Part shown: positions 59,784-64,000 of the stretch, one piece after another | Layout: every line of letters begins with the position of its first letter | Numbering within the stretch: position 1 is the first letter of the stretch | Assembly: GCA_034434695.1 (NCBI GenBank) | Contig: DAOTYY010000112.1 | Coordinates: forward strand, 21,422-85,421 | Direction of reading: 5' to 3' | From: DYEC01 sp034434695 | GTDB lineage: Bacteria > Chloroflexota > Anaerolineae > Anaerolineales > Anaerolineaceae | Length of the DNA: 64,000 nt | Translations under genes and position numbers: made by a program | The notes under the pieces: model-generated | The model's database searches: none | What the model was told of the DNA's origin: nothing | What the model saw: only the letters and a program-made list of their open reading frames with translations

Positions 59784-60601
59784 CTAAAAACCCCTCTGAG
59801 TTGTTCCTTCAACCAAACTGCTGTTGCCATCATGGAGGGCCCATCATGAATGATATTTTCACCGCGCTGGACAGTGGACTTAATCACTGGAAGCTTTAAC
59901 CAACCACGTTCTTTCAACAAATCCTCCGCAATTAAGGGGTACTCCGGCTCAGTAAACAAGACCATCACATCCGGCTTGTGACGGCTCACTTTGTCAAGAT
60001 CCAAGGGAAGGTATCCCTGACACTCTGCACTGAAGATGTTTTCACCACCCGCAGCAGTGATGAGATCATGAATAAATGTCAAACTGCCGGGTGTACGAGG
60101 GTGTTTACCGAACCAGCATTCAGCATAAACGCGAGGTCTCGGCTTTGTAGTTTCCGCTTGCAAGTCCACAAAAACACGTTGCCAGCGATATGCTAGCTCA
60201 CGTGCAGCTTCCACCTCTCTCACCAAACCGCCCAAAGTGACCACATTTTCCAGAATCCCATGCAGACTATTGGGCAAAGGAAAGCTGAAAACCGGAAAGC
60301 CTTGATCCGCCAGCTTGCGCCCCAGATTTCTCTGAACGCCAGTGGTGGTCAAAATCAGATCAGGGTTGATTTCCCGCAGTTTATCTTCTTCTACGTGAAG
60401 ATAATCGCCAACAATTGGAGCAGTCAGATTGTTGATATACCGCCCGCAATAACAGGAAACCCCTGCAACACGTTCCCCAGCACCAATTTCAAAAAGTGTT
60501 TCGGTCAGTGAAGAAACTAAACTGACAATCCGCTGAGGATATTCCGGGACGCTAACATAACGCCCAAGGGGATCACAATAGAGGCGAATTTTTTTATCCA
60601 T
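59780..60601 (-). CDS. BtuF-like corrinoid-binding protein without signal peptide
   Basis: About 273 residues of the periplasmic-binding-protein (BtuF/FepB) fold: RIVSLVSSLTETLFEIGAGERVAGVSCYC, LREINPDLILTTTG, FPLPNSLHGILENVVTLG, HDLITAAGGENIF. Unlike the exported BtuF at 62513-63484, it begins directly with DKKIRLYCDPLGRYVSVP and has no signal or lipobox, so it should stay in the cytoplasm. The ATG at 60601 is 4 nt after the btuD stop. A cytoplasmic corrinoid carrier passing cobalamin to CobO is one idea; it is inference. Confidence 0.82.
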   Translation of the reverse strand: MDKKIRLYCDPLGRYVSVPEYPQRIVSLVSSLTETLFEIGAGERVAGVSCYCGRYINNLTAPIVGDYLHVEEDKLREINPDLILTTTGVQRNLGRKLADQGFPVFSFPLPNSLHGILENVVTLGGLVREVEAARELAYRWQRVFVDLQAETTKPRPRVYAECWFGKHPRTPGSLTFIHDLITAAGGENIFSAECQGYLPLDLDKVSRHKPDVMVLFTEPEYPLIAEDLLKERGWLKLPVIKSTVQRGENIIHDGPSMMATAVWLKEQLRGVFR

Positions 60602-60605
60602 CTTA

Positions 60606-61388
60606 CTAAACCCGAGGTGCATCCAGAGCAGTCACGAAAGGACGCCCATGCAATGGATGGGATACAATATGCACTGGTAAGCCATAGGTGGGTCCAATGA
60701 TGTCCGCGACAAGCACTTCTCCGGCTAATCCAATAGCATTGATCTGCCCATCTGCCAGCAGTGCCAGGCGATCCGAATATTCTGCTGCTAAATTGAGATC
60801 ATGCAAGATGAGCAAAATAGCCAAACCGTCATCATGCGCCAGCTTACGAATCATGTGCAAAATACTTACTTGATATTTCAAGTCCAGATGAGCGGTAGGT
60901 TCATCCATCAATAGAATAGGAGTGGATTGTGCCAATGCGCGCGCCAACAAGACGCGCTGCGCCTCGCCACCCGAAAGCTCACCCACACACCGCTGTGACA
61001 GATGTAACACATCAACACGCTTCAGGGCTTGAGTAACAATTTGTTCATCCCGTTGTGAAAGCTGCCCAAGAAAGTTAAGATAAGGGGTTCGTCCCATTAA
61101 GACCGTCTGCCAGACAGTAAAAGCGGGGGGAAGTGAAATTGCTTGAGGCACAACCGCAATTTTCCTGGCACGCTGCATCGGTGACTGATGAGTGACATCC
61201 TGCTCATCAGCCCAGATATTGCCGCGCGCAACAGGAATGACCCCGCTAACTGCCCGTACCAGCGTGGATTTTCCCGAACCATTCGGACCGATTAATGCCA
61301 GAACCTCGCCACGCCTCAGATCCAGCGAAACATCCCGCAAGACTAAACGATTCCCATATTGAACAAAAAGATTACGAATTCTTAACAT
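60606..61388 (-). CDS. btuD: Cobalamin ABC transporter ATPase
   Basis: ABC ATPase, about 260 residues: Walker A LIGPNGSGKSTLV, Q-loop VVPQAISLP, signature ELSGGEAQRVLLARALAQ, Walker B ILLMDEPTAHLDL and the switch His in LILHDLNLAAEY. This is the iron-siderophore/cobalamin importer type. GGAGACGC precedes the ATG at 61388; the long upstream extension is rejected. It pairs with BtuC upstream in a riboswitch-controlled operon. Confidence 0.92.
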   Translation of the reverse strand: MLRIRNLFVQYGNRLVLRDVSLDLRRGEVLALIGPNGSGKSTLVRAVSGVIPVARGNIWADEQDVTHQSPMQRARKIAVVPQAISLPPAFTVWQTVLMGRTPYLNFLGQLSQRDEQIVTQALKRVDVLHLSQRCVGELSGGEAQRVLLARALAQSTPILLMDEPTAHLDLKYQVSILHMIRKLAHDDGLAILLILHDLNLAAEYSDRLALLADGQINAIGLAGEVLVADIIGPTYGLPVHIVSHPLHGRPFVTALDAPRV

Positions 61389-61399
61389 TGCGTCTCCAA

Positions 61400-62395
61400 T
61401 CAAACCATTCCCTGATTTTTGACCCGACGTAAAATCCAAAGGAAAAAAGGCGCCCCAGCCAGCGCCGTTACAATTCCCACCGGGATCTCCTGTGGTGATA
61501 AAACAACCCTCGCCAACACATCGGACACCAACAGGGCACTCGCACCGCCTAAAATCGAAAGCACAACCAACCGACAATAGTCCTCACCGAACCACAGCCG
61601 CATGATATGCGGAACAACCAAGCCAATAAAACCAATAATGCCCGAAAATGACACCGCAGCAGCAGTAGTTAATGACGCAGCAGCCAGCAAAACTTTTCTC
61701 ACCGAAACCACATTCAAGCCAAGCTGCTGCGCCTGCTCATCCCCAAATTGAAGCAGGTTGAGCGCATGACCGCTCAAGGCAAGAATCGTAAGTCCGATGA
61801 TAAGGTAAGGCAAAATAGCAAGGACGGGTACCCAACCTAATTGAATAGAGCCTCCCATTAACCAGGACATGGCACGGTGCAACTCACCTTCAGAACGCAA
61901 CATTAGAAAAGAGGTCAGTGAAGTTGCAAAAGAGGAAATGGCTACACCTGCCAGGATCAATGTTGTGGGCGGCGCAGTTTTTCCAACCCGTGCCAACATA
62001 TACACCACAGTTACCGTTAACAGCGCGCCCCCAAATGCCGCAACTGGAACAGCCATCATCCCCCAGAAGGAATAAGGCCAATGCAAGCTCATCGCGACCA
62101 CTGCGCCAAGTCCTGCGCCCGATGCTACCCCAATCAGATAAGGATCAGCCAACGGGTTGCGAAACAGCCCCTGATAAGTTGCCCCACTACCGCCCAGAGC
62201 CATGCCAGTCAGGGCAATCAATACTGTGCGCGGCAGGCGCACCTTCCACAAGATGGAACTCGCCAGTTCGCTCCCACGTCCCACCAAGGCTCCGATCAAT
62301 TCGTCAAGCGGCAAAGATACCGAACCGATCGCCAGACTGAGCACCAGCGCTATGAGCAGAGCCATCAGGGCAATTACAGTGGAATATCGAGACAT
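61400..62395 (-). CDS. btuC: Cobalamin ABC transporter permease
   Basis: A 331-residue FecCD-type permease with about ten helices. Family blocks: VRLPRTVLIALTGMALGGSGATYQGLFRNPLADPYLIGVASGAGLGA, ERLLLAGVAISS-like LILAGVAISSFATSL, and FSGIIGFIGLVVPHIMRLWFGEDYCRLV. AGGGA precedes the ATG at 62395. Cobalamin specificity is inferred from the riboswitch and cobO. Confidence 0.93.
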   Translation of the reverse strand: MSRYSTVIALMALLIALVLSLAIGSVSLPLDELIGALVGRGSELASSILWKVRLPRTVLIALTGMALGGSGATYQGLFRNPLADPYLIGVASGAGLGAVVAMSLHWPYSFWGMMAVPVAAFGGALLTVTVVYMLARVGKTAPPTTLILAGVAISSFATSLTSFLMLRSEGELHRAMSWLMGGSIQLGWVPVLAILPYLIIGLTILALSGHALNLLQFGDEQAQQLGLNVVSVRKVLLAAASLTTAAAVSFSGIIGFIGLVVPHIMRLWFGEDYCRLVVLSILGGASALLVSDVLARVVLSPQEIPVGIVTALAGAPFFLWILRRVKNQGMV

Positions 62396-62512
62396 TTCAG
62401 TCCCTGTCAGGAAAAACAACAAATATTCAGTGCATGGAAGCCGTACTTCCACCAGCTAACACCATACAGACTTCCACGCACTGTAAACAAAGCCCGCCCA
62501 CCTGAAAACCGC

Positions 62513-63484
62513 TTATTGAACAGTTGCAAACTGAACATGCAAAATGTCAAACAAAGCTTCCAGACCATCTACCAAACGGGGACCCGGACGACTAGCAAGA
62601 TCATCGTCGAAGGCAAAAATCGCACCAGTTTTTACTGCGGTGAGTCCATCCCAACCAGGGCGTTGAGCCACAGATTCAGGGGTAACTCCCCACTTTGCGT
62701 CACCCAGAATGATGATTTGAGGGTCTTGCCTGATGAGCTCCTCCAGACTGATTTGCGCCCAAGGTTCCTTCAAAACGGCACCAACGTTTACCCCACCCGC
62801 CATACCAATCATAGTATCCATGAAAGTGCCGGGACCGGTTGTCCACGGCTTGGCAGGGTCTTGCATGGCATCAATTTCATAAAATACAGAGGGTTTTTCG
62901 GTCAAGACAGCCACCTTTTGCTCAACAGCCTCTACACGCTTTTGAAGCGAGGCTACCAGCGCAGCCGCCTCTTGCTCGTGACCGGTTAACCTGCCCATTA
63001 TTTGCAAATCTTCATACATAGCGGAGAAATCGGCGGGATTGTCAAAGTAGTACACTGTTAAGCCCACATCCTCAAGAGCTTTAATCTGCTCGGGGGTATT
63101 AATACCGGTGGCGACAATTAAGTCGGGCTTGAGGGCAAGAATGGCTTCGATATTCAAAGTCTGGTAGGTCGAACCAATGCTGGCAACCGATTTAGCCTCA
63201 GGGGGGTAATCAGAAAAGTCATCCCGACCAATCACCTGACCCCCAGCACCAACTGCAAACAATATTTCTGTCAATGACGGTGCCAGCGAAACGACCCGTT
63301 GGGCGGCTGCCGCAAGCCTGACTTCACGCCCCAGTCCATCGGACAGGACAATATCAGAGACGGGTGTGGCAGATGAAACAGGGGGAATCGGAGTATCTGA
63401 TTCAGACGACCGGTTAACCGCTGATGTACAAGCTCCAAGAAGCAACCCGAGAATAAACAACCCGATCAATAATTTACGAGACAT
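62513..63484 (-). CDS. btuF: Cobalamin-binding lipoprotein
   Basis: Substrate-binding protein of the importer, about 323 residues. Lipoprotein signal KLLIGLFILGLLLGAC with lipobox LGAC, then the BtuF/FepB fold: RVVSLAPSLTEILFAVGAGGQVIGRDDFSDYP, IEAILALKPDLIVATG, VYYFDNPADFSAMYEDL, IGMAGGVNVGA, LIRQDPQIIILGD. GGAG six nt before the ATG at 63484. First gene after the cobalamin riboswitch. Confidence 0.93.
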   Translation of the reverse strand: MSRKLLIGLFILGLLLGACTSAVNRSSESDTPIPPVSSATPVSDIVLSDGLGREVRLAAAAQRVVSLAPSLTEILFAVGAGGQVIGRDDFSDYPPEAKSVASIGSTYQTLNIEAILALKPDLIVATGINTPEQIKALEDVGLTVYYFDNPADFSAMYEDLQIMGRLTGHEQEAAALVASLQKRVEAVEQKVAVLTEKPSVFYEIDAMQDPAKPWTTGPGTFMDTMIGMAGGVNVGAVLKEPWAQISLEELIRQDPQIIILGDAKWGVTPESVAQRPGWDGLTAVKTGAIFAFDDDLASRPGPRLVDGLEALFDILHVQFATVQ

Positions 63485-63552
63485 GGTTCTCTCCATCATG
63501 GTTTTCTAAAAAGCATTTGATCTTTCTTACTTAATGGAAACTACTTCTCACG

Positions 63553-63581
63553 AAAAAACCCCTGCCCATCCTGGACAGGGG
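63553..63581 (-). terminator. Terminator of cobalamin riboswitch
   Basis: Minus strand stem CCCCTG/CAGGGG (63581-63559) followed by TTTTTT (63558-63553), 70 nt before btuF. Acts as the expression platform: ligand binding would favour it. Confidence 0.85.
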
Positions 63582-63582
63582 T

Positions 63583-63795
<213 letters not shown>

Positions 63796-63801
63796 AGTTA
63801 G

Positions 63802-63830
63802 ATTGTATAGCCAGAAATATACTATGTCAA
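63802..63830 (-). promoter_or_regulatory. Promoter of cobalamin operon
   Basis: Minus strand TTGACA (63830-63825), 17 nt spacer, TACAAT (63807-63802). Confidence 0.85.
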
Positions 63831-63899
63831 GTATGAGCGAGCTTCAGAAAAAATTTCACTTAAGAACTCACCTTACGCAGATTTGAGTAAACTTGGTGT

Positions 63900-64000
63900 A
63901 TGAAAAACGGCAAACTCCTGGACTTGTACAGCGACTATCTGATAAGCGCCTTTGGGCAAACCACCGCGACCGGGCTGTCCTCCCTGTTGGATGGTGAAGT
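63900..64000 (+). mobile_element. Start of a transposase gene, cut by window end
   Basis: An ATG at 63900 opens MKNGKLLDLYSDYLISAFGQ, then TTATGLSSLLDGE, running off the window after 33 codons. This N-terminus resembles DDE transposases of insertion sequences (target-site and family not determinable from 33 residues). The left end of the element should lie in about 63850-63899, where AACTCACCTTACGCAG could be a terminal repeat. Confidence 0.7.

Noticed and set aside
62081..62989. 302-codon open frame opposite btuC and btuF
   Set aside because: Composition is Gln/Arg/Pro-rich and shadows two clear genes; no ribosome site.

Overview
The window reads as a chromosome segment of a low-to-mid GC anaerobic bacterium. 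My best guess is Chloroflexota, class Anaerolineae. This rests on the gene set (T-box controlled valS and serS, a membrane-bound [NiFe] hydrogenase, a SHMT-GcvT fusion, MoaD-MoaE and TGS-kinase fusions, many small membrane proteins) and on the style of the proteins, not on a marker gene, so it is inference. Promoters are strongly sigma70-like (TTGACA-17-TATAAT). Several genes have the -10 box only 6-8 nt before the start codon, which suggests leaderless mRNAs.

Layout. 1-3.2 kb: moaC, a moaD-moaE fusion and rnc on the minus strand, with divergent scpA and a PspC-domain protein. 3.2-6.2 kb: minus-strand cluster of aldo/keto reductase, six-hairpin glycosidase-like protein and GT2 glycosyltransferase. 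6.3-11.3 kb: mutS, pterin carbinolamine dehydratase, a panE-like reductase, fmt. 11.4-14.5 kb: two DUF4870 membrane proteins, a nested palindrome, a glutaredoxin-like protein, and an ECF sigma-DegV-small membrane protein operon. 14.6-18.1 kb: an 11-TM protein ending in a subtilisin domain, and an M29 aminopeptidase. 18.3-22.9 kb: SHMT-GcvT fusion behind a structured leader, then a LysN-type aminotransferase. 22.9-29.1 kb: TGS-uridine-kinase-like protein, DUF4230 protein, PhnD-like lipoprotein, SanA-like protein, HD hydrolase, and a glycosidase-like/NTF2-like fusion. 29.1-41.2 kb: gyrA, a membrane protein, a Val T-box with valS, a large unrecognised protein, a frameshifted Ser/Thr kinase, and a beta-hydroxyacid dehydrogenase.

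41.2-51 kb: a CDF transporter, then an eleven-gene minus-strand operon for a group 4 energy-converting [NiFe] hydrogenase. It has Mrp-antiporter-like membrane subunits, NuoB/C/D/H/I-like subunits and its own HycI-type maturation protease. The large subunit keeps both CxxC nickel motifs, so it is a hydrogenase and not complex I. Its promoter carries a CRP/FNR-type site at about -42.5. 51-59.2 kb: an atypical response regulator, the serS leader (a divergent T-box) with serS, DUF456, a UbiA prenyltransferase, DUF429, a CtpA protease and a HAD phosphatase. 59.2-63.8 kb: a cobalamin uptake and adenosylation operon (btuF, btuC, btuD, a second BtuF-like protein, cobO) behind a cobalamin riboswitch with its own terminator. 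The right edge enters a transposase gene.

The most unusual items are the one-polypeptide SHMT-GcvT fusion with an unidentified structured leader, the serS T-box whose TGGN bulge has become TAGC, the hydrogenase operon with its regulatory region, the polytopic subtilase, and the recurrent leaderless promoters.
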